The notes beneath the pieces are model-generated. The model ran no database searches and was not told the origin of the DNA. It saw only the letters and a program-made list of their open reading frames with translations. The position numbers and the translations under genes are program-made. From JANYCG01 sp031386665 (GTDB taxonomy: Bacteria; Pseudomonadota; Gammaproteobacteria; Burkholderiales; Burkholderiaceae_C), in assembly GCA_031386665.1 (NCBI GenBank), contig JANNCN010000069.1, positions 1-21,629 on the forward strand: 21,629 nucleotides of DNA, in the 5' to 3' direction. Shown one piece after another: positions 1-7,750 of the stretch (within the stretch, counting starts at the first letter, position 1; the number at the start of each line of letters is the position of its first letter).

Positions 1-829
1 CCCGCGCAGCCAAATTAAACGGCCCCCTCAACCGAGGCGCCTTAAACCGCTCTGTCAACACCGGGTAATAAGCCACAGGATCGTGCCCATCCCGCTCGCA
101 CAACCACCGGTACCAAAGGTTGCCAATTGCCACATGGCCAATTTCATCGCGCAAAATAATTTCCAAAATATCGGCCGCGCCCAGCGCGTCCGCCGTGCCA
201 ACTTGGCGCAGTTTGGCTTGCATTTGCGGCGTGGCGTCCAGCCCTCGGGCTTCTAGCGTGCGCGGCACCAGCGCCATGCGAGCAACGATCTCGTGAGAGG
301 TTGTCTGGCACATTTCCCACAACCCGTCATGCGCTTCAAAGTCGCCATAGTCCCATTGGGGCAAGCCATCGGGGCGCGTCGCCATGCCGCGCAAGTGGGC
401 GCGCAACAGCGAAAAGTGATGGGATTCTTCTTTGGCGACCAGCACCCAGTCGGTATAAAAGGCTTTGGGCATGCCGTCAAAACGCCAAATGGCATCGAGC
501 GCCAAATTGATTGCGTTGAACTCGATGTGCGCAATCGCATGCACCATGGCGGCGCGGCCTTCCAAGGTGCTGGGCGCGCGCCTTGGCACTTTGGCGGGGT
601 GGGTCAAAGTGGGGCGTTCGGGGCGGCCTGGCAACTGGCTAGCTTGCGATGGCGACATGGGAGGTGCCGTGGGCGCAATTTGCATTGCCACCAGGCTGCG
701 GTTAAAAAGCTGCTGCGCCAAAACGCACTTCACGCCCGGTTCTGGCTCGCAAAGGGCGTTGAGCGCGAGTTGGCGCACGTCACAATCAAACGATGAAGTG
801 GGCATTGGGACAGGCAAAGCGGCATTCAT
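1..829 (-). CDS. DUF455 family ferritin-like protein (3' end outside window)
   Basis: The 276 residues visible from the ATG at 829 read as a DUF455 protein, a helical ferritin-like fold of unproven function, distantly related in fold to the tRNA hydroxylase MiaE. The pattern expected of a carboxylate-bridged dimetal site is present: Glu103 (in HIE), an EExxH segment at about 134-138, Glu180 and a DExxH segment at 228-232. Metal binding is inferred from this pattern. The reading frame is still open at base 1, so the C-terminus is missing. A second in-frame ATG lies at codon 9, so the exact start could be slightly shorter. The gene diverges from the carbonic anhydrase gene across a gap of 106 bases. 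The family call is by recognition; the cellular substrate is unknown. Confidence 0.85.
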   Translation of the reverse strand, partial: MNAALPVPMPTSSFDCDVRQLALNALCEPEPGVKCVLAQQLFNRSLVAMQIAPTAPPMSPSQASQLPGRPERPTLTHPAKVPRRAPSTLEGRAAMVHAIAHIEFNAINLALDAIWRFDGMPKAFYTDWVLVAKEESHHFSLLRAHLRGMATRPDGLPQWDYGDFEAHDGLWEMCQTTSHEIVARMALVPRTLEARGLDATPQMQAKLRQVGTADALGAADILEIILRDEIGHVAIGNLWYRWLCERDGHDPVAYYPVLTERFKAPRLRGPFNLAAR

Positions 830-887
830 GGTGCTGGCATTGTCGGTGATGCCTTTGCGTCACCTCAGGTCAAGTCAAGGTGGCTTC

Positions 888-893
888 TACAAT
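888..893 (+). promoter_or_regulatory. Candidate -10 element for the carbonic anhydrase gene
   Basis: TACAAT lies 42 bases upstream of the ATG at 936, in the divergent gap. No convincing -35 hexamer sits 16-18 bases upstream, so this is a -10-only match. Confidence 0.35.
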
Positions 894-935
894 TGAGGTC
901 GTGAACTCGAATTACATTGATTGAGAAGGCTTGAA

Positions 936-1463
936 ATGGCTATTTTTGAACTTGACGGCTTGGCCCCCCAACTTGGGACCGGTGCCTGGGTGGCCGACAG
1001 TGCCGAAGTGGTGGGCAATGTGGAACTGGCGGCCGACGCCAATGTCTGGTTTGGCACCGTGATTCGGGGTGACAACCCAGAGCCGATTCGCATTGGGCGC
1101 GGCTCCAACGTGCAAGACGGCAGTGTTTTGCATGCCGACCCGGGCCGGCCACTCACCATTGGCGAAGACGTGACCATCGGCCACAAAGTCATGCTGCATG
1201 GCTGCACCATTGGCGACGGGTCGCTGGTGGGCATTGGCGCGACGGTTTTGAACGGCGCGAAAATCGGCAAAGGCTGCATCGTGGGCGCTCACTCGTTGGT
1301 GACCGAAGGCAAAGAATTTCCCGATGGTTCGATGATCATGGGCAGCCCTGCCAAGCTGGTGCGCACGTTAGAGGCTGCACAAAGTGAGGGCTTGCGTGGC
1401 ATTGCCTTGCATTACGTGGCCAACGCCAAGCGCTTCAGGCTGGGGCTAAAAAAAATCGCCTGA
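936..1463 (+). CDS. Gamma-class carbonic anhydrase family protein (YrdA/CamH type)
   Basis: A 175-residue left-handed beta-helix protein of the gamma carbonic anhydrase / PaaY / YrdA group. Hexapeptide-repeat character is visible throughout, for example IGEDVTIGHKVMLHGCTIGD. The three zinc/metal-ligand histidines of the family fall at 66, 83 and 88, the spacing known from short CamH-type enzymes. The ATG at 936 is chosen because AGAAGG ends 6 bases before it and because the protein then has the usual length; a TTG at 921 would add five residues. The expected role is reversible CO2 hydration or a related metal-dependent reaction in the cytoplasm. Many members of this subgroup show little carbonic anhydrase activity, so the exact reaction is uncertain. 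Hsp33 follows 79 bases downstream on the same strand. Confidence 0.9.
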   Translation: MAIFELDGLAPQLGTGAWVADSAEVVGNVELAADANVWFGTVIRGDNPEPIRIGRGSNVQDGSVLHADPGRPLTIGEDVTIGHKVMLHGCTIGDGSLVGIGATVLNGAKIGKGCIVGAHSLVTEGKEFPDGSMIMGSPAKLVRTLEAAQSEGLRGIALHYVANAKRFRLGLKKIA

Positions 1464-1530
1464 TGCTCGCAACGCTTGCCAAGCTTGTTTAGCCCGCCAG
1501 GCGCTTGTTTTTCGCGCAGGCGGACCCAAA

Positions 1531-1536
1531 TATAAA
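1531..1536 (+). promoter_or_regulatory. Candidate -10 element placing transcription start at the hslO start codon
   Basis: TATAAA at 1531-1536 is followed by six bases and then the GTG start codon at 1543, which is where a transcript from this -10 would begin. A TTGTTT at 1505-1510 is the nearest -35-like hexamer, but its 20-base spacing is poor. There is no Shine-Dalgarno sequence before the GTG. Confidence 0.3.
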
Positions 1537-1542
1537 TCTCCA

Positions 1543-2493
1543 GTGTCTGAACTCCATAAATTTATATTTGCCAAGTCGTCTGTGCGCGGTGCCGTGGTGC
1601 GGCTGACGGACGCCTGGGTTGAAATTTTGCGTCGCCGTGCAGCCAACACCACCACTGGCGCCTACCCGCTGCCCGTGCAGGAACTGTTGGGCCAAATGGC
1701 TGCGGCAGGCGTGCTGATGCAAGGCGGCATCAAATTTGACGGTGCTTTGGTGCTGCAAATTCAAGGCGATGGCCCGGTGAAGTTGGCCGTGGTTGAAGTG
1801 CAAGCCGACTTGAGCCTGCGGGCCACGGCCACAGTGGCCGATGGCGCCGCAGAGACACTGGCGAGTGACACGAGTTTCAGCCAGATGGTGAACGTGAACA
1901 ATCTGGGCAAATGCGCCATCACACTGGACCCCAAACACCGTTTTCCGGGCCAACAGGCTTACCAAGGCGTTGTGCCGCTGTTTGGCGACCAGCGTGAAAA
2001 GCTTGAACGCGTCAGCGACGTGCTGGCCCACTACATGCTGCAAAGCGAACAGTTGCAGACCACCTTGGTGCTTGCAGCCAATGGCGAGCTAGCCGCCGGT
2101 TTGTTGATACAGCGTTTGCCCCAGTCAACAGCCCATGCCGAGGACTACAACAGAATTGCCATTCTCGCGTCCAGCTTGAAGCGCGAGGAATTGTTGACGC
2201 TGGATGTAGACACCCTGTTGCGGCGACTTTTTTGGGAAGAAGAACTCACGCACTATGAACCCGTGACGGGTGCGGTTGGCCCCCGGTTCGCCTGTTCTTG
2301 CAGCCGCGAGCGGGTGAGCCGCATGATTTTTGGCTTGGGCGCGTTGGAAGCTGAAAGCATTTTGGCCGAGCGGGGCGATATTGAAGTGGGATGCGACTTT
2401 TGCGGTCAGCAGTATCGGTTTGACCCGGTGGACGCGGCGCAAATTTTTGTGCAACCGGGCACCCTGGCGCCCGGTGCATCCGGGGCGCAATAG
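1543..2493 (+). CDS. hslO: Hsp33 redox-regulated molecular chaperone
   Basis: A 316-residue Hsp33, a cytoplasmic holdase switched on by oxidative unfolding. The N-terminal substrate-binding domain is recognisable (SELHKFIFAKSSVRGAVV, then KFDGALVLQIQGDGPVKLAVVE without the usual variation). The C-terminal zinc switch is intact: a CxC pair at Cys251/Cys253, the conserved SRERV stretch after it, and a CxxC pair at Cys284/Cys287. The length slightly exceeds that of E. coli Hsp33 because of a short Ala/Gly/Pro-rich tail. The start is a GTG; no ribosome-binding site precedes it, but alignment to the family N-terminus supports it. It lies 79 bases after the carbonic anhydrase and ends 22 bases before the convergent P-loop-like gene. 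Confidence 0.95.
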   Translation: MSELHKFIFAKSSVRGAVVRLTDAWVEILRRRAANTTTGAYPLPVQELLGQMAAAGVLMQGGIKFDGALVLQIQGDGPVKLAVVEVQADLSLRATATVADGAAETLASDTSFSQMVNVNNLGKCAITLDPKHRFPGQQAYQGVVPLFGDQREKLERVSDVLAHYMLQSEQLQTTLVLAANGELAAGLLIQRLPQSTAHAEDYNRIAILASSLKREELLTLDVDTLLRRLFWEEELTHYEPVTGAVGPRFACSCSRERVSRMIFGLGALEAESILAERGDIEVGCDFCGQQYRFDPVDAAQIFVQPGTLAPGASGAQ

Positions 2494-2515
2494 GCATCGC
2501 TCGCGCACCGAATCG

Positions 2516-3097
2516 TCAGCCCAGAAGGCGGCGAAATAACTGATGCTCGCACTCAGAGTCGCTGCATTTTTCACAGGGCCAAACCCAGGGCTTGGCGGGC
2601 TGAGCGGTCTGCGCGGTCTGTGATTTTTCAGGCTCGCGGTTGCCGGACAAGGTTCGAGCGGTCTTGGCCTGCAAGCGATCAATGGCTCTGAGGGCATGGC
2701 CAAGCCGCTGCTTACCCGTGCCATAAATCACCTGAAATTCAACGGCGCTTTGGACGAGCGCCAAGCGCAATTCGGTGTCTGCCAATTGCAGAGCGTCTTG
2801 CGAATCTATCGAGGCATGTTGAAAGCCGCTGGCATCGAGCCCCACGAGCAAGATGAGGTCGAACTGACCCGGCTGAGTGGGTGCGGAAACACCCGCGGCC
2901 AGGTGAAATTCGGCAGAACCTGAGTTGGCCCCCGATACCGATTCTTCATCGGCAAACTCGCAGTGGACGGTCAGCAGAACCGTGTGGTTCCTCGCGCGAA
3001 GTGCAGCGGCCAGTTTGTCGGCTAACTCGGCTTGACCACTGCCCGGCGCACCCAGAGCGTCCAGAGCATTCAAAGCACCCAGTACAGCGATTTTCAT
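2516..3097 (-). CDS. Uncharacterised protein with degenerate P-loop and C-terminal Cys cluster
   Basis: A 193-residue protein starting at the ATG at 3097 (MKIAVLGA); an upstream ATG at 3136 would add 13 residues of atypical composition. The N-terminus resembles a P-loop NTPase: a hydrophobic beta strand followed by GAPGSGQAELA, where a functional Walker A would read GxxxxGK(T/S). Both the lysine and the Thr/Ser are lost. Nine extra residues (LNALDALGA) separate the strand from the loop. A second strand-like segment, FDLILLVGLD at about residues 95-104, fits a Walker B position. The C-terminus carries C-x2-C-x4-C-x-H, which may bind zinc. It is the last gene of the pyrG-to-ftsB group, 66 bases after ftsB. 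I do not recognise a named family; nucleotide binding is doubtful. Confidence 0.8.
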   Translation of the reverse strand: MKIAVLGALNALDALGAPGSGQAELADKLAAALRARNHTVLLTVHCEFADEESVSGANSGSAEFHLAAGVSAPTQPGQFDLILLVGLDASGFQHASIDSQDALQLADTELRLALVQSAVEFQVIYGTGKQRLGHALRAIDRLQAKTARTLSGNREPEKSQTAQTAQPAKPWVWPCEKCSDSECEHQLFRRLLG

Positions 3098-3163
3098 TCT
3101 GTCTGCACACGGGCGAAGCCATCGCAACCCGCCCACAGCATCAGCGCAAACCCGGCATCGGAA

Positions 3164-3442
3164 TCAACGCTTCTCAATCAACACAAAAATCTCATTGGGC
3201 TTGACCATGCCCAACTCTTGACGCGCCTTTTCTTCCACCATTTCAAGCCCGTCAATGAGGTCACGTACTTCGGCAGCCAAGCGGTCATTGGCCAACTGGG
3301 CTTCGCTGTTTTGTTTCAGCTGGTCTGCCAGTTGCTGCGTCATCGCGGCCACACTGCCAACGCTGCCCCGGCCCGTCCAAAGTTGCGCCTGAAGAATGAC
3401 CAACAGGGCAATCAGTGCAGCAGGAACAAGGCGGTAAGCCAT
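3164..3442 (-). CDS. ftsB: Cell division protein FtsB
   Basis: A 92-residue bitopic membrane protein with the FtsB layout. There is a short cytoplasmic start (MAYR), one transmembrane helix at about residues 5-19 ending in the typical LQAQLW motif, and a periplasmic coiled coil rich in Leu, Gln and Glu. A short conserved tail follows (ARQELGMVKPNEIFVLI). FtsB forms a subcomplex with FtsL and FtsQ that activates septal peptidoglycan synthesis by FtsWI. Its position directly after eno (61-base gap) is the usual one in beta- and gamma-proteobacteria. No good Shine-Dalgarno precedes the ATG. Confidence 0.93.
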   Translation of the reverse strand: MAYRLVPAALIALLVILQAQLWTGRGSVGSVAAMTQQLADQLKQNSEAQLANDRLAAEVRDLIDGLEMVEEKARQELGMVKPNEIFVLIEKR

Positions 3443-3503
3443 GGCAAACGGGTGAGGTTAGAACATCAGAGGGCTGACAGACATTGAGTTTTTTGCCAAT
3501 AGC

Positions 3504-4787
3504 TTAGCGCAAGTTGTAAAAAGCCGAACGTCCGGGGTAGGTGGCAATGTCTCCCAAGTCTTCTTCAATGCGCAGCAATTGGTTGTACTTGGCCATGCGG
3601 TCCGAGCGGCTCAATGACCCAGTTTTGATTTGCCCGGCATTGGTGCCCACAGCAATGTCGGCAATGGTGGAATCTTCGGTTTCGCCAGATCGGTGGCTGA
3701 TGACGGCCGTGTAGCCGGCGCGTTTGGCCATTTCAATCGCGGCAAAGGTTTCGCTCAAGGTGCCAATTTGGTTGATCTTGATCAGGAACGAATTGGCAAT
3801 GCCTTTGCTGATGCCTTCTTTCAAAATTTTGGTGTTGGTCACAAACAAGTCGTCGCCCACGATTTGCACTTTCTTGCCCAATCGGTCGGTCAAGAGCTTC
3901 CAGCCGTCCCAGTCATTTTCGGCCATGCCGTCTTCAATGCTGATGATGGGGTACTTGTCCACCCAGGTCGCCATGATGTTGATCCACTCTTCACTGGTCA
4001 AGCTCAGGCCCTCGGCGTCCAGCTGGTATTTGCCGTCTTTGTAAAACTCGCTGGCAGCGCAGTCCAAGCCCAGTGCAATTTGCTCGCCTGGAACAAAACC
4101 AGCGGCGCTGATCGCCTCCAGAATCATCTGGATAGCGGCTTCGTGGTTGGGCACATTCGGTGCAAAACCACCTTCGTCACCCACCGCGACGCTCATACCC
4201 TTGTCGTGCAAAATTTTCTTGAGTGCGTGGAACACCTCAGCGCCGTAGCGCAGGGCTTCGCGAAAGCTGGGCGCACCCACGGGAATGATCATCAGCTCTT
4301 GCAAATCAAGGTTGTTGTTGGCGTGCGCGCCGCCGTTCACCACATTCATCATGGGAACCGGCATTTGCATGCTGCCCATGCCGCCAAAGTAGCGGTACAG
4401 CGGCAAGCCAGATTCTTCTGCGGCTGCACGGGCCACGGCCATGGACACAGCCAACATGGCATTGGCACCCAGGCGGCTTTTGTTCTCGGTGCCGTCCAGG
4501 TCAATCAGGGTTTTGTCCAGAAAGGCTTGTTCCGAGGCATCGAGCCCCAGCACGGCTTCAGAAATTTCGGTGTTGATGAACTCGACCGCCTTCAAAACGC
4601 CCTTGCCCAAATAGCGGGACATATCGCCGTCGCGCAGCTCAATGGCCTCGCGCGAGCCGGTAGACGCGCCCGAGGGCACAGCCGCGCGGCCCATGGTGCC
4701 GCTTTCCAGCAGCACATCACATTCAACCGTGGGGTTGCCGCGTGAATCCAGAATTTCACGGCCGACGATGTCAACAATTGCACTCAT
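3504..4787 (-). CDS. eno: Enolase (phosphopyruvate hydratase)
   Basis: A full-length 427-residue enolase, the glycolytic enzyme interconverting 2-phosphoglycerate and phosphoenolpyruvate; in many bacteria it is also part of the RNA degradosome. The family start (IVDIVGREILDSRGNPTVE), the SGASTG loop, the acidic metal site region (ISIEDG, then VGDDLF) and the active-site LIKINQIGTLSE and ISHRSGETED segments are all present and in order. AGGA ends 7 bases before the ATG, a good ribosome-binding site. It follows the DUF1330 gene by 58 bases and precedes ftsB by 61. Confidence 0.98.
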   Translation of the reverse strand: MSAIVDIVGREILDSRGNPTVECDVLLESGTMGRAAVPSGASTGSREAIELRDGDMSRYLGKGVLKAVEFINTEISEAVLGLDASEQAFLDKTLIDLDGTENKSRLGANAMLAVSMAVARAAAEESGLPLYRYFGGMGSMQMPVPMMNVVNGGAHANNNLDLQELMIIPVGAPSFREALRYGAEVFHALKKILHDKGMSVAVGDEGGFAPNVPNHEAAIQMILEAISAAGFVPGEQIALGLDCAASEFYKDGKYQLDAEGLSLTSEEWINIMATWVDKYPIISIEDGMAENDWDGWKLLTDRLGKKVQIVGDDLFVTNTKILKEGISKGIANSFLIKINQIGTLSETFAAIEMAKRAGYTAVISHRSGETEDSTIADIAVGTNAGQIKTGSLSRSDRMAKYNQLLRIEEDLGDIATYPGRSAFYNLR

Positions 4788-4835
4788 TACTTTTTCCTGT
4801 TTAAACTAAATTGGGGTGGCGATGACACGTTAAGT

Positions 4836-4855
4836 GGGGCTGGGCTTAAAGCCCC
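4836..4855. repeat. Inverted repeat at the DUF1330 stop codon
   Basis: GGGGCT (4836-4841) pairs with AGCCCC (4850-4855). Nested in it is the alternative dyad GGGCTT-A-AAGCCC (4842-4854). The structure covers the DUF1330 stop codon and lies just upstream of eno in the transcript. There is no T-run, so it is not a classic terminator; it might affect mRNA processing or eno translation. Confidence 0.4.
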
Positions 4856-5136
4856 TCAACCGCAACCATCCGCATGATGGCGGCACCTTCGCGGGCGGCA
4901 CGGGCTTTGGCGTATTCGGGGGAATTGCTGAAGGCTTTGGCGGCCTCGAAGCTGGCGAACTTCAGAATCACCACGCGGTCGGGCGTCCAGTCGCCCTCCA
5001 GCACTTCAACCTTGCCGCCGCGCACGCAGGGCTCTGCCCCGTGAGCCTGCATGGCCAAGGTTGACCATTTGCGGTACTCGGCGTACTGGGTTTCGTTGGT
5101 GATTTTGACGTTGGCAATGATGTAGGCAGAAGGCAT
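4846..5136 (-). CDS. DUF1330 domain protein
   Basis: A 96-residue single-domain DUF1330 protein of the dimeric alpha/beta-barrel (ferredoxin-like) superfamily. Diagnostic stretches are AYIIANVKITNETQYAEY at the start, a central GGKVEVLEGDW and RVVILKFASFEAAKAF. Function is not established for the family. The ATG at 5136 is chosen because GGAG lies 7 bases upstream; the in-frame TTG at 5142 lies too close to that site. The ATG begins 2 bases after the kdsA stop codon, so the two are probably translationally linked. A small catabolic-looking protein between kdsA and eno suggests a later insertion into a housekeeping operon; I recall this arrangement in related genomes. Confidence 0.9.
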   Translation of the reverse strand: MPSAYIIANVKITNETQYAEYRKWSTLAMQAHGAEPCVRGGKVEVLEGDWTPDRVVILKFASFEAAKAFSNSPEYAKARAAREGAAIMRMVAVEGL

Positions 5137-5138
5137 TT

Positions 5139-5996
5139 TCAAACTCCAAAATTGTTTTCTAGAAAGCCGTTTCTCTTGGTGACCCGGTCTAACTCGAGCA
5201 GAGTTTCAAGCAGGGCCTTCATGTGTTTCAAGGGCACGGCGTTGGGGCCGTCGCTCAATGCTACAGCCGGGTTGGGGTGTGTTTCCATGAACAGGCCTGC
5301 AACGCCTACTGCCACCGCGGCGCGCGCTAACACGGGCACCATCTCGCGCTGCCCGCCGCTGCTGGTGCCTTGACCGCCGGGCAATTGCACCGAATGGGTG
5401 GCGTCAAACACCACCGGCGCTTGGGTTTCGCGCATGATGGCCAGGCTGCGCATGTCGCTGACCAAATTGTTGTAGCCAAAGCTGGAACCACGCTCGCAGG
5501 CCATGAAGTTGTCTTCGACCAAGCCCTTTTCACGGGCTGCCGCGCGGGCTTTGTCGATGACGTTTTTCATGTCGCCAGGCGCCAGAAACTGCCCCTTTTT
5601 GATGTTGACTGGTTTGCCACTTTGGGCCACCGCCCGGATGAAATCAGTTTGGCGGCACAAAAATGCAGGGGTTTGCAGCACATCGACCACGCTGCAAACT
5701 TGAGCAATTTGTGATTCGTCGTGAATGTCAGTCAACACCGGCACCTTCAATTCGCGCTTGACCTTGGCCAAAATTTCAAGTCCCGCATCAATGCCAGGCC
5801 CGCGAAAAGTCGCGCCGCTAGAGCGGTTGGCTTTGTCAAAACTGCTTTTGAAAATGAAATTGATGCCCAATACTGAAGTAATTTCCTTCAGCGTGCCTGC
5901 CGTGTCCATTTGCAATTGCTCGGACTCGATCACGCACGGGCCAGCGATCAGAAAGAAAGGGTGGTCCAGCCCGATGTCGAAATTGCACAGTCTCAC
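5139..5996 (-). CDS. kdsA: 2-dehydro-3-deoxyphosphooctonate aldolase (KDO-8-phosphate synthase)
   Basis: A 285-residue KdsA condensing phosphoenolpyruvate and arabinose-5-phosphate into KDO-8-phosphate for lipopolysaccharide inner core synthesis. Family landmarks are IAGPCVIESE, FKSSFDKANRSS, RGPGIDAGLEIL, the FGYNNLV loop and FMETHPNP. Cys21 in GPC replaces the Asn of the E. coli metal-independent enzyme. With the His of DATHS, the Glu of METHP and the Asp of LSDGP, this completes the ligand set of the metal-dependent class known from Aquifex. The GTG start at 5996 overlaps the pyrG stop as GTGA, the usual sign of coupled translation. Longer in-frame upstream extensions would overlap the pyrG C-terminus and are not supported. 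Confidence 0.96.
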   Translation of the reverse strand: MRLCNFDIGLDHPFFLIAGPCVIESEQLQMDTAGTLKEITSVLGINFIFKSSFDKANRSSGATFRGPGIDAGLEILAKVKRELKVPVLTDIHDESQIAQVCSVVDVLQTPAFLCRQTDFIRAVAQSGKPVNIKKGQFLAPGDMKNVIDKARAAAREKGLVEDNFMACERGSSFGYNNLVSDMRSLAIMRETQAPVVFDATHSVQLPGGQGTSSGGQREMVPVLARAAVAVGVAGLFMETHPNPAVALSDGPNAVPLKHMKALLETLLELDRVTKRNGFLENNFGV

Positions 5997-7660
5997 GCGA
6001 CCGCCTTCAAATTTTTGCCCGCAGCCTGGTGGTCCAGCGCTGCCTTGATGAAGGCATTGAACAAAGGGTGGCCGTCCCACGGGGTGGATTTGAACTCGGG
6101 GTGAAACTGCACGCCAACAAACCAGGGGTGCACGGTTTGGGGCAGTTCAATCATTTCAGTCAACTGCTCGCGCTGGGTCAGCGCGGATATCACCATGCCA
6201 GCCTTGCGCAGCGTGTCCAGGTAATGCACGTTGGCTTCATAGCGATGACGGTGGCGTTCTGTCACGACGGGGCCATAAATCTGATGGGCCAGCGTGTTGG
6301 GCGCCACGTCAGAGCTTTGCGCGCCCAGCCGCATGGTGCCTCCCAGATCGGAGTTTTTATCGCGGGTTTTGATGCTGCCGTCGGCGTCTTTCCACTCGGT
6401 GATCAGGGCGATCACGGGGTTGGGGTTGTCAGGCTCAAACTCGGTGCTGTTGGCGTCGGCCAGGCCCGCCACGTGGCGGGCGAATTCAATGGTGGCGACT
6501 TGCATGCCTAAGCAAATGCCCAGGTAGGGGACTTTGTTTTCACGGGCGAAGCGGGCGGCGCAAATTTTGCCTTCAATGCCGCGTTTGCCAAAGCCACCGG
6601 GTACCAAAATAGCGTCAAATTTAGCCAGTTGCGAGACGTTGTCTGGCAACAATGACTCTGAATCGATGTAGTCGATCTTCACGCGCACGTGGTTTTTCAT
6701 GCCCGCGTGGCGCAGAGCTTCATTCAGCGATTTGTAGCTGTCAGACAGATCAACGTACTTGCCGACCATGGCAATGTTGACCTCACCTTGCGGGTGCTCG
6801 GTTTCAAAGACCAAGTCGTCCCAGCGTTTTAAGTTGGCGGGTGGCGTGTTCAGGCGCAATTTGTCGCAAATCAGCCCGTCCAGGCCTTGCTCGTGCAACA
6901 TGCGCGGCACTTTGTAAATCGTATCCACGTCCCACATGGAGATCACTCCCCACTCTGCCACGTTGGAGAACAGCGAAATTTTGTCGCGCTCTTCTTTCGG
7001 AATCGGCCGGTCGGCGCGGCAAATGAGCGCGTCGGCCTGGATGCCAATTTCGCGCAACTGCTTGGCGGTGTGCTGGGTGGGTTTGGTTTTCAATTCACCC
7101 GCCGCTGCTATCCACGGCACGTAGCTTAAATGCACAAACGCGCTGTTGTTCGGCCCCAGTTTCAGGCTCATTTGGCGTACGGCTTCTAAAAATGGCAGCG
7201 ACTCAATATCGCCCACCGTGCCGCCAATTTCGACAATCGCCACGTCTACCGCGTCTGCGGTGCCAAAGGCTGCGCCGCGCTTCACGAATTCTTGAATTTC
7301 GTTGGTCACGTGGGGAATCACCTGGACAGTTTTGCCCAGGTAGTCGCCCCGGCGCTCTTTGTCCAGCACGCTTTTGTAGATTTGGCCGGTGGTGAAGTTG
7401 TTCGCGCGGCGCATGCGCGTTTCGACAAAGCGCTCGTAGTGGCCCAGATCCAGGTCAGTTTCAGCGCCGTCTTCTGTGACAAACACCTCGCCGTGCTGCA
7501 AGGGCGACATGGTGCCCGGGTCTACATTCAGGTAGGGGTCGAGCTTGATCAAAGTGACTTTGAGGCCCCGCGATTCGAGGATCGCTGCGAGGGAGGCTGA
7601 GGCGATTCCCTTGCCCAGGGAAGACACCACACCGCCGGTGACGAAGACAAATTTGGTCAT
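5993..7660 (-). CDS. pyrG: CTP synthase
   Basis: A 555-residue CTP synthase making CTP from UTP, ATP and glutamine. The N-terminal synthetase domain begins with TKFVFVTGGVVSSLGKGIASA and includes DPYLNVDPGTMSP and HGEVFVTEDGAETDLDLGHYERF-type signatures. The C-terminal class I glutamine amidotransferase domain has the nucleophile Cys383 in LGICLGMQ and the His/Glu pair in GVQFHPEF. The frame stays open upstream to 8476, but that stretch is antisense to coaBC; the family N-terminus fixes the start at 7660. It heads the leftward group pyrG-kdsA-DUF1330-eno-ftsB. Confidence 0.98.
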   Translation of the reverse strand: MTKFVFVTGGVVSSLGKGIASASLAAILESRGLKVTLIKLDPYLNVDPGTMSPLQHGEVFVTEDGAETDLDLGHYERFVETRMRRANNFTTGQIYKSVLDKERRGDYLGKTVQVIPHVTNEIQEFVKRGAAFGTADAVDVAIVEIGGTVGDIESLPFLEAVRQMSLKLGPNNSAFVHLSYVPWIAAAGELKTKPTQHTAKQLREIGIQADALICRADRPIPKEERDKISLFSNVAEWGVISMWDVDTIYKVPRMLHEQGLDGLICDKLRLNTPPANLKRWDDLVFETEHPQGEVNIAMVGKYVDLSDSYKSLNEALRHAGMKNHVRVKIDYIDSESLLPDNVSQLAKFDAILVPGGFGKRGIEGKICAARFARENKVPYLGICLGMQVATIEFARHVAGLADANSTEFEPDNPNPVIALITEWKDADGSIKTRDKNSDLGGTMRLGAQSSDVAPNTLAHQIYGPVVTERHRHRYEANVHYLDTLRKAGMVISALTQREQLTEMIELPQTVHPWFVGVQFHPEFKSTPWDGHPLFNAFIKAALDHQAAGKNLKAVA

Positions 7661-7700
7661 GTCAGAGTGAGTTTTCAGGCTCAATGGGGTGGAAATGGTG

Positions 7701-7706
7701 ATTATA
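7701..7706 (-). promoter_or_regulatory. Candidate -10 element for pyrG
   Basis: A perfect TATAAT on the minus strand lies 40 bases upstream of the pyrG ATG, in the 90-base divergent gap with coaBC. No good -35 hexamer is visible at normal spacing. Confidence 0.5.
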
Positions 7707-7737
7707 GGCGCGAGTGTCTGGCCCGAAATGCCTCTGC

Positions 7738-7743
7738 TACATT
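7738..7743 (+). promoter_or_regulatory. Candidate -10 element placing transcription start at the coaBC ATG
   Basis: TACATT ends 7 bases before the coaBC ATG, so initiation would fall on or next to the A of the start codon. No Shine-Dalgarno precedes that ATG. The -35 region is unconvincing (TGTCTG at 7715-7720). Confidence 0.28.
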
Positions 7744-7750
7744 CACGCCT

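Noticed and set aside
293..896. Plus-strand frames at the left edge
   Set aside because: They are antisense to the DUF455 gene, whose minus-strand translation shows coherent ferritin-like motifs.
3630..4745. 371-codon plus-strand frame opposite enolase
   Set aside because: Its composition is His/Gly/Val/Phe-rich, with no domain, lying wholly antisense to a perfectly conserved enolase. It is a by-product of enolase codon bias.
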